This document shows, in pieces, positions 42,173-53,490 of a DNA stretch of 64,000 nucleotides (position 1 is the stretch's first letter; every line of letters starts with the position of its first letter). Position numbers and translations under genes: made by a program. The notes under the pieces were generated by a model. It was not told the origin of the DNA and searched no databases. It saw only the letters and a program-made list of their open reading frames with translations. The DNA is from Venturia oleaginea (Eukaryota; Ascomycota; Dothideomycetes; Venturiales; Venturiaceae): positions 92,291-156,290 of the forward strand of contig JABMLP010000037.1 in assembly GCA_013176395.1 (NCBI GenBank). Direction: 5' to 3'.

Positions 42173-45100
42173 ATAATAATCAGGATTTATTGTTGTATGT
42201 AGGGCTAGGTTAAGCCTGTGCCAACATCCTCTATCTACTAAGAAAAAGCCCTCTTTTCGGGGACAAAAACCGTTTGTTTGCTACCCCGGCTGCGGCCCGC
42301 GGCATATCCGCGAGCTTTACCATCCTATTCGTATATATCGAAGCGTTTCCGGGTCAACACTGCCTAAGCAGCTTCTCCTAGCTCCCTGGTATCCATTTCA
42401 GTCCATTGCCATCCAAGTCCGGGCGTAGTCCGGTCCCGGTCCGTGGTATTTCCTCGAGGCAAGGATCTTGGGACCCTGGGGGGCATCAATTCCGCCCTCT
42501 TCCTCCTCCTATCGAGGTAAGACCTACTGTTATAGTCCTGTGCCTTCCAGCTCCGGCGCCGTTCCGAAGCCCGACCGGTTCTCTGTTACTGCTGCGTTTG
42601 CTCTAGCAAGGTATGGGAGTACCGAATTCTTCAAAAACCACTGGGACGCGGCCTTGCATCCTTCCCTCGTTCCTAGTAGCCCCTTCACCCCTCGAGAGCC
42701 TCCCCTGGCGCTGAATAGGCCTCTCCTATTGAATCTAGTACAGTACGTAAAAATGTGTTCTACCGTCTCTTGCTGCCATCCACATTCGCATTCGGGGGTA
42801 ATCCCTGGGACATGTATCGATGCGAGCCAGGACCGGAGTCCTAGCACTTCGACTCGGAGTAGGAACGTTGTATGTGCTTCTACCTTCGTAAGGCCGTCGT
42901 ATAGCTCAATTGGGGACTTCTCCCATGGCTCGTTCCAAGTCTTCGCCCTCCGGTTCCGGCCCAGTGCTTCCCATTTTGTACGCCAGATCTCTTCCATCAG
43001 CTTCGAGATTTTGCTGGGTAGAACCCGCTTATGGATGTTTCCTCCTTTCCTCGAGTTCCTTACTCGGATTGCGTGCCCCGGGTCTCCCGGTGCGGGGTCG
43101 CCTCGAAGCCGTCGGGGGCCAGTAGTGCTGCGTATCTCATTGTACGGTCCAATTCCTTGCGTTGTGATCCTCCTCCTCGGGTAGGGGTTGTCAGGGTTGT
43201 TCCGTGCGGTAGTAATCCGCCTCCGGCGCCACCCGTCAGTATTGATATCCCCGAGGTACTCTCCTTCGGGTGCTGTGTACTCCGGGAGGTCATTGGCTTC
43301 CTCCTTCCTCTGGGTATATCTCTTCGCCCGCTTCTCCGTAGACGTATCTGGCTTACATCTGGCCGTAGGCGGCCTCCCTCGGCTGCCAGCCGGCCGGCGG
43401 GGTCTTTCCTCCATCATGATTCCTATCCACATTTTGTTGAGAGCAGCTCTCATCTCTGCTTCTACTGGGTCCTTCTCTACCGAGCCAGTCCTCTCCAGGA
43501 TAAGCTGTTCTATATACAGGGGTATTGGCTGGAGGCAGAGCTCTCTTTCCATCGCTGCGAGAGGTGTCCTCTTGTAGGCTCCTGTAGCCATTCGGAGGCA
43601 CTGTCTTTGAACTTTCTCTATCCGTTCCATCAGCGGCGCTCTCATAATTCCTCCTCCCTGGATGTCGTTTGACCCCCAGACCTGGACGCCATATAGCATA
43701 GTCGGCCGCACAACCGCGGTATAGACCATTCGGCTCTTTCGGAAGCTTGGTCCCCAGTTGACTCCAACTATCCGGCCCATCGCTGCCATCGCTGCTCTTC
43801 CCTTAGCCTCTGCTTTCGTTATTTGCGCATCCCATTTGAGCTGTGGATCAAACCACACGCCGAGCAGTCTGAGCTCCTTACTCTCTGGTTTGGTAGAGAC
43901 TCCATTGATGTTGATAGCCGACTTCATATCTCCCGGGGAGGCCTCGGGGCTGCCTGGCTGCTTGAAATGCATAAGCTGGTACTTCGTAGGATTGAATGCT
44001 GCGCCGTGCCTCCTAGCCCATAAGAGGCACTTCTCGTGGGCCTCGGCTAGTCGTTTGCAGTTGTCCGCTGCCGAGGGACCCCAGGCTACGAGGTTTGTAT
44101 CGTCAACGAACCCAAAGCCGATTGTGTTATCTTGAGGGGTAAGGAATTCTTCGAGGAGCTCGGAGACGAAGAACAGGAAGAAGATAGGGGAGAGAGGGGA
44201 GCCCTGGGGGATGCCGGTACGAGCCCGGTACCACTCGCTCTTATATCCCGTGAAGGAGATCTTGGTCTTTCGTTCTGTGAGGAAGCTTTCCACGAATCGG
44301 ATAATCCACGGCGCTACCCCTTTGCGCCAGAGGATATGGAGCAGTCTTTTCAGAGACACATTATCAAAGGCTGCTGTGAGGTCTAGAGCTAGTATCGATA
44401 CTACTTTGTGGTTTTTCGTCTTCCAAGCTGTTTCGATGATATTCCGGAGGAACGATATGGCTGAGAGGGTAGACCTCTTACGGCGCCCTCCGAATTGATT
44501 CCAGGGTAGCTTCGAGCTTTCGGCGACATTAGTGAGCTCTCTAGCAACGATCGTTTCAAGGACTTTCCCGAGCGTATTTTCGAGGGCGATAGGCCGGTAC
44601 GACCCCGGCGAAGTATAGTCGCCTTTGCCTTCTTTCTTGAGTATGCAGGTAATCGACTTCTTGAGGGTTGGGGTGATGACTCCATTGGTAAGGCTTGTTT
44701 TTACCGCTTCGGCGAAAGGTTTCTTAATACAGGGCGCGAGCATCTTCAGGACTTCGTTAGTAATCAGATCCGGGCCAGGGGCCTTGTTGTTTGGTAGATC
44801 CTGGAGAATTCCCTCGATGAGCTCCTCTGTGATGTTAGGTATCTTCTCGTTGTCTGTCTTTGTTGCCCATGGGCGGGCCGCTCCCGGCGTCTCTAGGGTA
44901 TCGCTGAGGTCTGCATCTCGGTCTCCTGGAAAGAACTTTGTCGCTAGGATTCTGGAGATTTCCTCCTTGTTCTTACTCTTGGTTCCTGTTGAAAGATCCA
45001 CGAGGTTCGGCATTTGTGGGAGCTGTACCGGGCCTCGTCGACTCCATTTGCTCATCGTCCACAGCCCTTTGTCGTGTGCTTCTGTAGACTTCTCACAGAA

Positions 45101-45568
45101 GTCGTCTAGGAATGCTCTCCAGTTGTCGGTGCTAAGCCTTCGCAGCTCTCGGGTTAGGGCCTGTGTAGTGTCGCGGACTCTCTGCTTGTTCGTTTCTGAG
45201 AGTCTCCTCCTTAAGAGTACTCGTGCTTCGTTCTTCTCCCGGAGCAGCTCAGCCGCGAGGGGGGACCAATCCCGGCGTTCTCTGGTCGCTGTTCCTTTCT
45301 TGGGGCATAGCTTGTTAAGGGCGTTCATAATTGCCTGCTGGAGGCCGTGGATTTTGTCCTCCTTCTCTTGCCACTTATCCAAAGTAACCATCTCTTGAAG
45401 TTTACAAACGTCGAGTTTTGATGTATCGTACCTGTCGGGGGCCCGTGGGGGTATTGCAGTTACGTCGAGGACGATTCTGATAGGGTGGTGGTCTGCAAAG
45501 GGGGTCCAGCCTGGTTCAGGATGGCATAGGCGAAGACGGTCCATTACCGTTTCGGTGCCGAAGGTTAG
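42173..45568 (-). mobile_element. LINE (Tad-like), 5'-truncated, with 14-bp TSD
   Basis: Direct repeats TCGAATTTTTAATA at 42159-42172 and 45569-45582 bound the element. The 3' end (low coordinates) carries a short AAT-type tail. ORF1 and the endonuclease are missing, as expected for incomplete reverse transcription. It lies about 290 bp past the phytochrome stop codon, in antisense orientation. Confidence 0.92.
42530..45544 (-). CDS. LINE ORF2 fragment: reverse transcriptase and C-terminal zinc finger
   Basis: 1004 codons without a stop. It begins at the very end of an APE-like endonuclease (ADHHPI). It contains the RT (PGPDLITNEVLK, SYRPIALENTLGK, LDLTAAFDNVS, TGIPQGSPLSP) with FVDD as the catalytic motif, and a C-terminal CCHC (CECGWQQETVEHIFTYC). 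Near the end a Pro/Arg-rich segment (RRPAGSRGRPP) is inserted before the Cys region. The open frame over 3 kb indicates a young insertion. Lacking the endonuclease, it is not autonomous. Confidence 0.92.
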   Translation of the reverse strand: MDRLRLCHPEPGWTPFADHHPIRIVLDVTAIPPRAPDRYDTSKLDVCKLQEMVTLDKWQEKEDKIHGLQQAIMNALNKLCPKKGTATRERRDWSPLAAELLREKNEARVLLRRRLSETNKQRVRDTTQALTRELRRLSTDNWRAFLDDFCEKSTEAHDKGLWTMSKWSRRGPVQLPQMPNLVDLSTGTKSKNKEEISRILATKFFPGDRDADLSDTLETPGAARPWATKTDNEKIPNITEELIEGILQDLPNNKAPGPDLITNEVLKMLAPCIKKPFAEAVKTSLTNGVITPTLKKSITCILKKEGKGDYTSPGSYRPIALENTLGKVLETIVARELTNVAESSKLPWNQFGGRRKRSTLSAISFLRNIIETAWKTKNHKVVSILALDLTAAFDNVSLKRLLHILWRKGVAPWIIRFVESFLTERKTKISFTGYKSEWYRARTGIPQGSPLSPIFFLFFVSELLEEFLTPQDNTIGFGFVDDTNLVAWGPSAADNCKRLAEAHEKCLLWARRHGAAFNPTKYQLMHFKQPGSPEASPGDMKSAININGVSTKPESKELRLLGVWFDPQLKWDAQITKAEAKGRAAMAAMGRIVGVNWGPSFRKSRMVYTAVVRPTMLYGVQVWGSNDIQGGGIMRAPLMERIEKVQRQCLRMATGAYKRTPLAAMERELCLQPIPLYIEQLILERTGSVEKDPVEAEMRAALNKMWIGIMMEERPRRPAGSRGRPPTARCKPDTSTEKRAKRYTQRKEEANDLPEYTAPEGEYLGDINTDGWRRRRITTARNNPDNPYPRRRITTQGIGPYNEIRSTTGPRRLRGDPAPGDPGHAIRVRNSRKGGNIHKRVLPSKISKLMEEIWRTKWEALGRNRRAKTWNEPWEKSPIELYDGLTKVEAHTTFLLRVEVLGLRSWLASIHVPGITPECECGWQQETVEHIFTYCTRFNRRGLFSARGGSRGVKGLLGTREGCKAASQWFLKNSVLPYLARANAAVTENRSGFGTAPELEGTGL

Positions 45569-45582
45569 TCGAATTTTTAATA

Positions 45583-46625
45583 CTACTTGAAGCTAACCTC
45601 TTAAATATTTATTTTCCTTCCCTATATTACTATTTCGAAATCCGAAATGGATTTTCACAAAAAACAAAACTGGTCTATCCGTCCTCGAATATTTTATTAT
45701 TTCAATAGATCGGATTAGTCGAGAAAAGTTTATAACTACGTACTAATTCTGTAGGCCTTTAGTATTATTATATTATTTAGAGGTATACTAATTAAATAAG
45801 AGATTTATAGGGCGATAGTCTTAGTATAGCTAACTGAAGTTATAGTTTAATTTCCAAACCTCTAGCTTTTATCCATCTACGAGGAGAGCATTCGTCGAAG
45901 CATCAAGGAAGCAGGTCGAATCTGAGAAGGAGCTCTTAATTTCCAAAAGGTAGCGGCATAACAACTAGCCTAGGAACCACAAGCTGACTTTCACATACAA
46001 TTCCCCCAAAGAAATGTCACTGTTAGGAATTCAAAAATGGCACTTTCAAATTCGCTAAATATTCATGCCTGACCATATCGATGTTAAGAAGTGGGATATA
46101 TACGGTTCAAAGTCGTGCATTGTCACGAAGTCATCGGATACACTGGCTCGACTATCCAAGCCCACACTGACAATTACCAATTTTTCATCTTCCCTCTCCT
46201 CCTCCATTGTCTTCCACGACTCCTCCATCTCTACCTCCATGCTACACATCTCCCTTCTCCGTTGGAATCATGGCACCTAATTTAACTTGACGCTATTCAA
46301 TAATTAGCCATTTCCGTTCCAGATTTCAAGAGCGGATTGACGTAGAAAGGGGGGGATGGGGACCGCTTACAGCAAAAATATATTAGTCCGTTCAAGACCA
46401 CATTCCGGATGGGCTGATTCTTTGGAACTCTATCGCTTGCAATTGCGCATACAGTGCCTGAGAAGCAGGCTGGCGGATGACCTTGTTGGGTTTCAGGATC
46501 GTTTCAAGACCCCGTTTCTGATATGTACTTGATGCATCAAAGTTCATGCATCAACGCATGAATTGAGGGTACTCAAATGACTTAAATATGCTGTAGATTC
46601 CTAGCTTTTGAAGTCATGCAATTCA
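45583..46625. other. Unassigned AT-rich intergenic sequence
   Basis: No gene found. Opposed 64-71-codon open stretches near 46055-46285 are probably chance. Confidence 0.45.
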
Positions 46626-47075
46626 TTATCTTTTGAAGCTCGTATTCGTGTAGTTCGTGCGTTTGTAGCTTCCCAACAGACCTAGATGACCACATCGTCC
46701 AACGCGAAGCCGTGAGCGCAATTCCTCAGATTCAGCGCGGTATCGTGCAATGATCTGGTCCCGGTCGATCTCGCTGCAGGCTGACGCGTGATACGGCGCT
46801 TTATTCATGCTGGACATTGTTGAATTTAGAGGTGGCGGAGTACTAAATGCTGAATTGGTCGATGGAAGATAACACGCTGAAGAGGTGGGTCCGTGGGCGT
46901 AATTGTAGAATGAGAGAATGAGTTGAAGTGAGATGTAACGAGGTGACATGGACTGAGCTGTTCTAGAAGTTGAAATGTGGAAATTGTGAATCCTACGAAG
47001 CTGAGGGGAGGTCTTTATACGAGGACGGCGACCAGACGAAGTTATGAACCCGGGCCCGGCGCTCTGGTTCCTCAT
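46626..47075 (-). CDS. Small hypothetical protein
   Basis: 149 codons from ATG at 47075. An internal ATG (TMSSMNKAPYHAS) could be the real start of a product of about 65 residues with a helical charged core (IDRDQIIARYRAESEELRSRL) and a Gly/Cys end (RVGRCGHLGLLG). A TATA-like ctttatacg (about 47010) lies upstream of that inner start. No family was recognised. Confidence 0.35.
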   Translation of the reverse strand: MRNQSAGPGFITSSGRRPRIKTSPQLRRIHNFHISTSRTAQSMSPRYISLQLILSFYNYAHGPTSSACYLPSTNSAFSTPPPLNSTMSSMNKAPYHASACSEIDRDQIIARYRAESEELRSRLRVGRCGHLGLLGSYKRTNYTNTSFKR

Positions 47076-47878
47076 CCCCGGTACGAAGACCCGTCATGGT
47101 GCTGATTCGTTGTTTGAAACAGGAAGGAGAGTACTTGAATGTGGTACGATGTATTGTAGATCAAAAATCGCTAATTTTGCGGTATCTGGGGCACCATTCT
47201 ATATTCCCTGCTAAAGATGTTTTAATCAGCAGGATGTGAGTAACTATTTTTGTCAAAGTATATGTACTGGTGCGTGTGTTCGATGAAATCAAGGCCTTAC
47301 CAACAACTTGAGATGCCCTTCAGGTTTTCTGGAGTAGCAACCGGCGTATAGTAAAGTTGAAAGCTGCAGGAGTCCCTACTTAGACATATGTGCGTGGCGA
47401 TTCGTGGCGCGGAGACCCGTTTGTAGTACGTTGTTTTCCTTGATTGTTTCTGTGGAAACTGTTGTGCACTCATAAATGGTGCCAGATAGGTTCACTCCTG
47501 TCAAAGGCCAAGGCACAAAGCAAACAGTCTGCAGATATGCCCCCTTGCTTTATCGTATCGTACACCCCGCAATGGCCGCACCGCCTTGTGTCGGGTCGCA
47601 CAACTGATCATAACAACCCCCCCAGCTTCACGATTAACCACCCCTTTATTTGTCCTACACCCCCCCTTATATCTAAGCTGTACCCCGCCCCCTCGGGAAA
47701 CCTAAGTGGTTTATAGACGCCTCGCAAAAGCTGCGGCTTAAATGGTCCTCCTTAATTCTCGGTGTTGGTTCCTCGACGCTGGTGCGCCAAGATAAGGTGA
47801 CGTAATAGCAAGCAACGTACGAACACGTATCACCGTCACGTCTTCTTCCTTGTTAACCAACATGCCACAAACCAAGCT

Positions 47879-47884
47879 TATATA
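47879..47884 (+). promoter_or_regulatory. TATA box of the SMP/C2 gene
   Basis: TATATA about 90 bp upstream of the ATG at 47971. The interval holds pyrimidine-rich and CAACA-type sequence common at fungal transcription starts. Confidence 0.4.
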
Positions 47885-47970
47885 GCGTTTGAACCTCTCA
47901 TACAGACAACCAACTCCATACTCATCATCCAACCCTTCAAAGCAATTGCTTATAAAACACTCTTACCAAC

Positions 47971-49584
47971 ATGTCGGCTTCACTGGTAGAAAAACTCACA
48001 GCTGATACGAATGGCGAGTCCGCCGGTATGTCAACAAACTTGAAGTTGGCGTCTGCTTCTCAAGCTCTAGAAACTGATCCGGACAGGCTTTTTGAACGAC
48101 ATTGTCGCTCAGCTATGGCCCAACATCCAGGTCGCCGGCAGCAATATGATCAAGGACATCGTCGAGCCCATGTTCAAGACAATGCTTCCAGGTCCACTAG
48201 CAACTCTGCATTTCACGAAGATTGAGCTGGGAACTGTCCCGATCGTGCTATCGAATGTCAAGGTCACGAAGACCCCCCAAGATGGCATCAAGCTTGATTT
48301 GAATGTGGACTGGGATGGCCAATGTGATATTCAACTCGACGCAAACATGATGCCCCACGTTGTACGTTGATACTGACATCCTAGACCGTACACACATGCT
48401 CACTGTATGTCAGGGCGTGAAAGAGGTCATGCTCTCTGGCAGACTCTCTATTCTTCTTTGCCCTCTTACCAATATCATTCCTCTCATCGGTGCTGCTCAA
48501 ATCTCATTCATCAACCCACCCAAGCTAAAGCTCAACTTTACTGGCGCCGCAGATGTCGCCGACTTCTCTCTAATCGATGACGCCGTTCGTAAAGTGATCT
48601 TAGGCATCATCAATTCGGTTGTGGTCCTCCCCAATCGTATCATGGTCAAATTGGACTCGCACAGCGACTACTTCAAAACGTACCACGAACCTCACGGAAT
48701 CATCCGAATCACCGCGGAGAAGGCCTTTGGCTTTGCCGAAGAGTCCCAATCTAAGACGAAGAAGTTTTTCTCAAAGCTAACAAGGGCGAGTCCTGACTGT
48801 TACGTGTAAGAAGAAGATGACCGCATCAGGAAAGACGTCCATTGACATTGACAGGGAATGCGAAGTCGGTGCTGAGCCGGCATGGAGAACTACTACCAAG
48901 AACAACTCCACGACTCCCGCATGGAATGAGACTCACGATTTCGTGGTCACTGACTTCGACCAACAAATTAAAGTCGTATTGTCAGACCACGACGTCAACA
49001 GCGATGACGAAATTGGGACCGCGTACACCACGATCAAAGACATACTGTTGGCTGGCGGTAAGCAAGAGCTCGGAATGGTGCATAAAGAATCCGAGATCGA
49101 CGGGAAGATTGCGTTGGCGTGCGAGTACTTCCAGTTCAGTTCAGAGGACAGCGGCAGTCTGTCGGCGGCCACTCACAGCGCTGATGGCCTCATGTCTGGA
49201 CTCTTGAACGTGTTGATTGCTGGTGCGTTTGGAATCAAAGGTCAGCGAGAGACGTTGAGACCCAGTGTGGTTATCATGTGGGGAAGCAAGCACCGTTTCC
49301 AGACAGCTGTGAAGAAAGATGCGCCCGGTATCGACATCAACAACCCCACATTTGATCAACAATTTCGCATCCCTGTCACGACAGCCAGCATGTCGAACGA
49401 GAGCCTACGCATCGCAGTCTTGGATGGGGAGCGAGAGGTTGGCGCTGCGGATGTGCCTCTTACAGATTTGCGCAACAAGGACAGTCTGGAGCGTGACTTT
49501 GACGTCGGTGGGGCAAAGGTCAGGGCTAAGATCTCGCTGAGAGGTATCACGTCCGCTTCTTTACAGGACATAGCGATGCGCTAG
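47971..49584 (+). CDS. SMP-domain and C2-domain protein (extended-synaptotagmin/tricalbin-like)
   Basis: Four exons give an uninterrupted 483-residue protein: 47971-48025, 48087-48361, 48414-48805, 48855-49584 (TAG). Introns are 61, 52 and 49 nt, all GT-AG. After 18 residues comes an SMP lipid-binding domain (about 19-205: FLNDIVAQLWPNIQVAG, INPPKLKLNFTGAADVAD, LPNRIMVKL). A C2 domain follows (about 210-335: TPAWNETHDFVV, SDHDVNSDDEIG, with the Asp cluster used for calcium), then a second, weaker C2-like domain (about 350-470: PSVVIMWGSKHRF, LRIAVLDGEREVGAAD). Such proteins move lipids at membrane contact sites. No N-terminal membrane hairpin is seen, so it would rely on C2 domains or partners for targeting. 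Confidence 0.9.
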
Positions 49585-49955
49585 CTAGAGAAATTAGAAT
49601 AGGATAAAAATAGTCCGTCAACCCTTATGTAATCTTGACTTGAACGGACCGAATTGAGCGAGGACCATTTGCAACTCCGAATCCAGTTGAGTAGGAGTGA
49701 GAGAGACCTAGGGGGAGAGAAAAGCTCCCTCTCTCTCTTTTTGAATCAGTGCGATCATAGAAAGAGGATTATGTGTTCTAATAGTCGGGAAGATAAGAAA
49801 AGAGCTTGCCATCGCTAGATTGTGAAAGAACGTTATCGACTCAGAACGAAGAGAATCAGAAAATAACCTACTGGAAGATGATAAGAGATATGAAAGTACA
49901 TCCATCAAATCAAACCGCACTACCCCCACTCAGACATCCATTCATCTTGTGCCAA

Positions 49956-50576
49956 TCATTTTTTCTTCGGCGGAAATAAGCCATACAAGTTCAAAAAAGA
50001 CTTAGAGCGCTTCTCATCAAGCTTATCACATCGCGCGATATCCTTCGCACGCCGTTCTCGAAAAACACGATCCGCCTTGCAAACTTCCTCAAGTATAAGC
50101 CCCAATCTTTTATAAGCATACTGGGTTCCATCGAATGGGGTCGTGGAGGTCATAATGTTCCCGACAATGTTATCGAAAACATAGGAAGGTGCGCACAATG
50201 GACGACTGGCGAGCGAGCAGATCTCCTCGATTTCTTCGCGGGAAATGACCTTGGCCTTTTCCATTCTGTTCACTTCGAGTTCTGATATCTTTAATAGAGT
50301 CAGGCCAGTCGCGTACCAGATAGCTAGTTCCTTCTCAGCCTTGGTAATGGTGGTTTTTGCTATGGTAGTCTCGATGTCTTGGGGGTTGGCCAGTGGTAGT
50401 AGTTGGCGCCTTGTAGACCTCCTTCTCGAGGCCTTCAATTCTTTTTTCGACAAGCTCGAACCTGCCATTGTCCAAAGTATTAGAGATAGTGGTTGCAATA
50501 CTGTCTGTAATTCGAGAGGTAATGGTATCGCCAATTTTCGCCAGCCGAGTTCAGCAGAAATCAACTTGAGCATCAA
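49956..50576 (-). pseudogene. Unidentified host protein, N-terminus lost at LINE junction
   Basis: The C-terminal 150 residues are clearly coding-like (ITKAEKELAIWYATGLTLL, VFDNIVGNIMTSTTPF, LYGLFPPKKK). Upstream, the better frame is shifted (IGDTITSRITDSIATTISN, ELVEKRIEGLEKEVYK), so a small intron or indel lies near 50380. Upstream of about 50600 the sequence meets the decayed LINE, and no start codon region remains. Function unknown. Confidence 0.45.
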
Positions 50577-50645
50577 TTCTTCGTCACTGCTCCGTTAGAA
50601 GTCGATGATATGCGCGACTTCGGAACTCTATCGGCTATCGCAAGA

Positions 50646-53490
50646 TCACCACGTCTCAGGGCCCATGTACGTGCTTCTTTTCTGTCGTTTCAACGGCCAG
50701 ACTGCTGCAGCACCGGTAAGGCCACCTATACTGATTCCGTCTGTGTAGATATAGGTATTGCTCTCGATCCTGGCGACTGAATCGTGTTCAGAGCATGCCG
50801 CTTCATCACTTCGTGCGATGTGTATTTTTGGGCCTTGCCACCATGGTGCTGCTACGAACAGTGGGAATAACTCTCGCCTGTCGAGATTTACTGCTCCCTT
50901 CTCCTTGGTATCTCGATATATATTGTATAATGGGCTATTGTAGCTTGTTCGTTGTCTTGACCTTGGTTCTCCGAGCTGAGTGTCCAACAGTTTGGGGAGA
51001 TCTTGGTATGAGAGTATGCGGCTAAGGGTCACGGTATTGTGTTTCCATATCTGTTGCTCGACTGGGAGCAGGTAGGTCGCGATATCGAGGGCAACCCTGG
51101 AGGTTGCTCTGAATACTCCGCAGATAGTTCGTGCTGCGCGTGCTTGAATTAATCGAAGTGTATCGAGCGTTTTTCTCGTGTATGGCTTTCCTCTTGCCCC
51201 TGAATTCGATCATATTGAGAACGCGTACATCATCTGAGGGACTACTACTGCGCGTAGATTTTTCGCATATCTAGCAGACTGACGCCCCATGTTGAGCTGT
51301 CTAGAGAGCGCAGTGCGTTTACTGTTTCGTGGTTTTCTGCTTGATCTCTTCGATATATTCCTTCCACTGGAGCTTGCTGTCTAGCGTCACGCCTAGATAT
51401 TTGCATGTTGACAACTCCTAGGCTCAATGCTGCCCCAGGCCGTCTGAATGGGTTATTTTGTGTTCATGCGTGTGCGTGTTCTTGTAAAGTGTGTCAATTG
51501 GAACTTCTCCGGGGCGAATTTCGATGCGTGTGTCTTTGCCCAACAGTCTGCCTTTTCTAGCGCATTTTCGAGTTTCTTACCCGTTTCCTCTGTTGTGTTC
51601 CCCCATGCAAGTATGGCTGCATCGTCAATGTAGCCTATAGCTTCCGTGTTATCATACAAGTCGTATTGTTCGATAAGGTCGGAGTTATAGAATATGTATA
51701 AGATAGGGGATAGGGGCGATCCCTGTGGTACCCCAGTCTTGACCGCATACTCTTCAGATTTATAGCCATCAATGACGATTCGTGTGTGTCTATCGCTTAG
51801 AAAGCTAGTGATCCACCGTACTATCTTTTCATCAACTTTCCTCTTCCATAGATTGTGCAGGAGTCTCTTCTGGGACACGTTGTCAAAGGCGCCGGAGACG
51901 TCGAGGAGCAGCAGGCTGGCTACTTGTTCTTTTCCGTTGTTCCACACGTTGTAAATTCTCTCGATTACCGCATGTAGTGCGTGTTCCGTTAATTTCAATT
52001 TTCTGCCCCCCATGTGCATCTGTGGGATGACTTGGTGTGTTTCTACCAGGTAGCTAAGTCTTCTGGCTATAACTACATCCATAGCCTTGCCAATGGTGTT
52101 CAGAAGCGCAATTGGTCGGTATGCCTTTGGAATCGAGTAGTCTTCTTTCCCTGGTTTGCGTAACACCACCGTGGTTGAGCTTCGGAAATGAGTCGGGCAG
52201 TAGCCTAGTTGTAGGCTCTGGTTCATAATTGTCGTTAGGTGCCCTACCAACATGTGAGATGCCATTTTCAGGGCTCGGTTACCGGACACTTCATGATTCG
52301 CGTTACACTCGGAGGCTGGCTTTCTCTATTGCGCGCCCATTTAGATATTTTCCAGAGGGACTCAGCCGAGCCTGCTGCCATTTCTACGCGGTCTCTATGT
52401 GCTTGCTGGAGCGATTTCTCAATTATCCGTGTCTTATGGTTCCTTGCCTTGCGGTAGGCTTCCCAAGCTTCTTCGGTGTGCCTTCTCCCGTGTATGCGCC
52501 TCAAGGCGCTTTGTCTCTGCCAACGCTTTTGTACATGTTTCGTCCCATCCCTCTTTTGCCTTGGCGTATGGTCTTGCAAGAGGAAGCACCTTTGCTGCTG
52601 CCTCGCTGATTGCTTTGACTAAATCCATCGTGTATGTGTCCAGCGCTGCTTTTGTCCTTGGTCTTCTTCGTGCCGGTAGGATGTCTTTTAGTGCCTGGCG
52701 GAACTTCTCGCTGTCTAGGTATTTCCAGTTGCGTCTTGGCTCGATTTTCATGGAGCGTATCCGGATATCCAGTATGGTACTGATAGGGAGGTGGTCTGGA
52801 TCATGATCTAGCTCTCTATCTGTTCTGCAACTGATAATCCTATCGACCAAGCCTAGTGTCATCCAGCACATGTTAATCAGTTGTTCTGCTGCTGCCTTCC
52901 TCGTATGTCATCGCACCTGGCTGTAGCATACTAGACATATCAAATCTTTCCATAGTTTCAATGAGGTCTTCAGCTTCTCGATCTTCATGTATGACTCCTG
53001 TTCCACCCCAAATTCTGTGATGCAAGTTAAAGGCACCTAATGCTATCTGTTCTTTTGGCGCATGTTCCTCCAAATGAGCTCTCAGGGTTGGCAGGGAGCT
53101 CATGCGGTTTGGCGTGTTTTGGACTGCGTTGTAGATGTTGTGTATTTCCAGCCCGTCTTCCGTTTGGCCGCTATTGCTGATGTTGATTCTCAACAATCAG
53201 ACGTCTCTTGTGTGCTGCTCGAATTGCCAACTGCCGTGTTCTAGCCTTTTGTTGACAAAGAAACATACTCTTGCTGGGCCGTCCTCCTCGTTCATTGTTG
53301 GATAGCATAAATGGAACACGGTCTTTGCTGGGTGGCGCGTTGTCGACATGAAGGGGTTGCGCCACGGTTCTTGAATGGCAATGATGTCGTACTCTGCTAC
53401 TCTTGGATCATGGAGCAGAGTGGCCATAACCGTGTCTCTTGATTTACGCACGTTGTACTGTAGTATACTGAGTTGGCCCTTCTCTTTCAT
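50646..53490 (-). pseudogene. LINE ORF2: endonuclease-RT-RNase H start (frameshifted)
   Basis: Successive frames give an APE endonuclease (LQYNVRKSRDTVMATLL, IIAIQEPW, FNLHHRIWGG, PDHLPI), then RT (AYRPIALLNTIGKAMD, LLDVSGAFDNVS, TGVPQGSPLSP, with YIDD catalytic residues), then an RNase H start (YTDGISIGGLTGAAAVWP). The endonuclease shows GAFNLHH where GDFNLHH is usual, so a catalytic Asp is lost. At least four frame breaks lie between 53200 and 51450. Inactive. Confidence 0.82.

Noticed and set aside
42468..45398. Several plus-strand open stretches of 120-260 codons
   Set aside because: They are antisense shadows of the GC-rich LINE RT frame on the minus strand.
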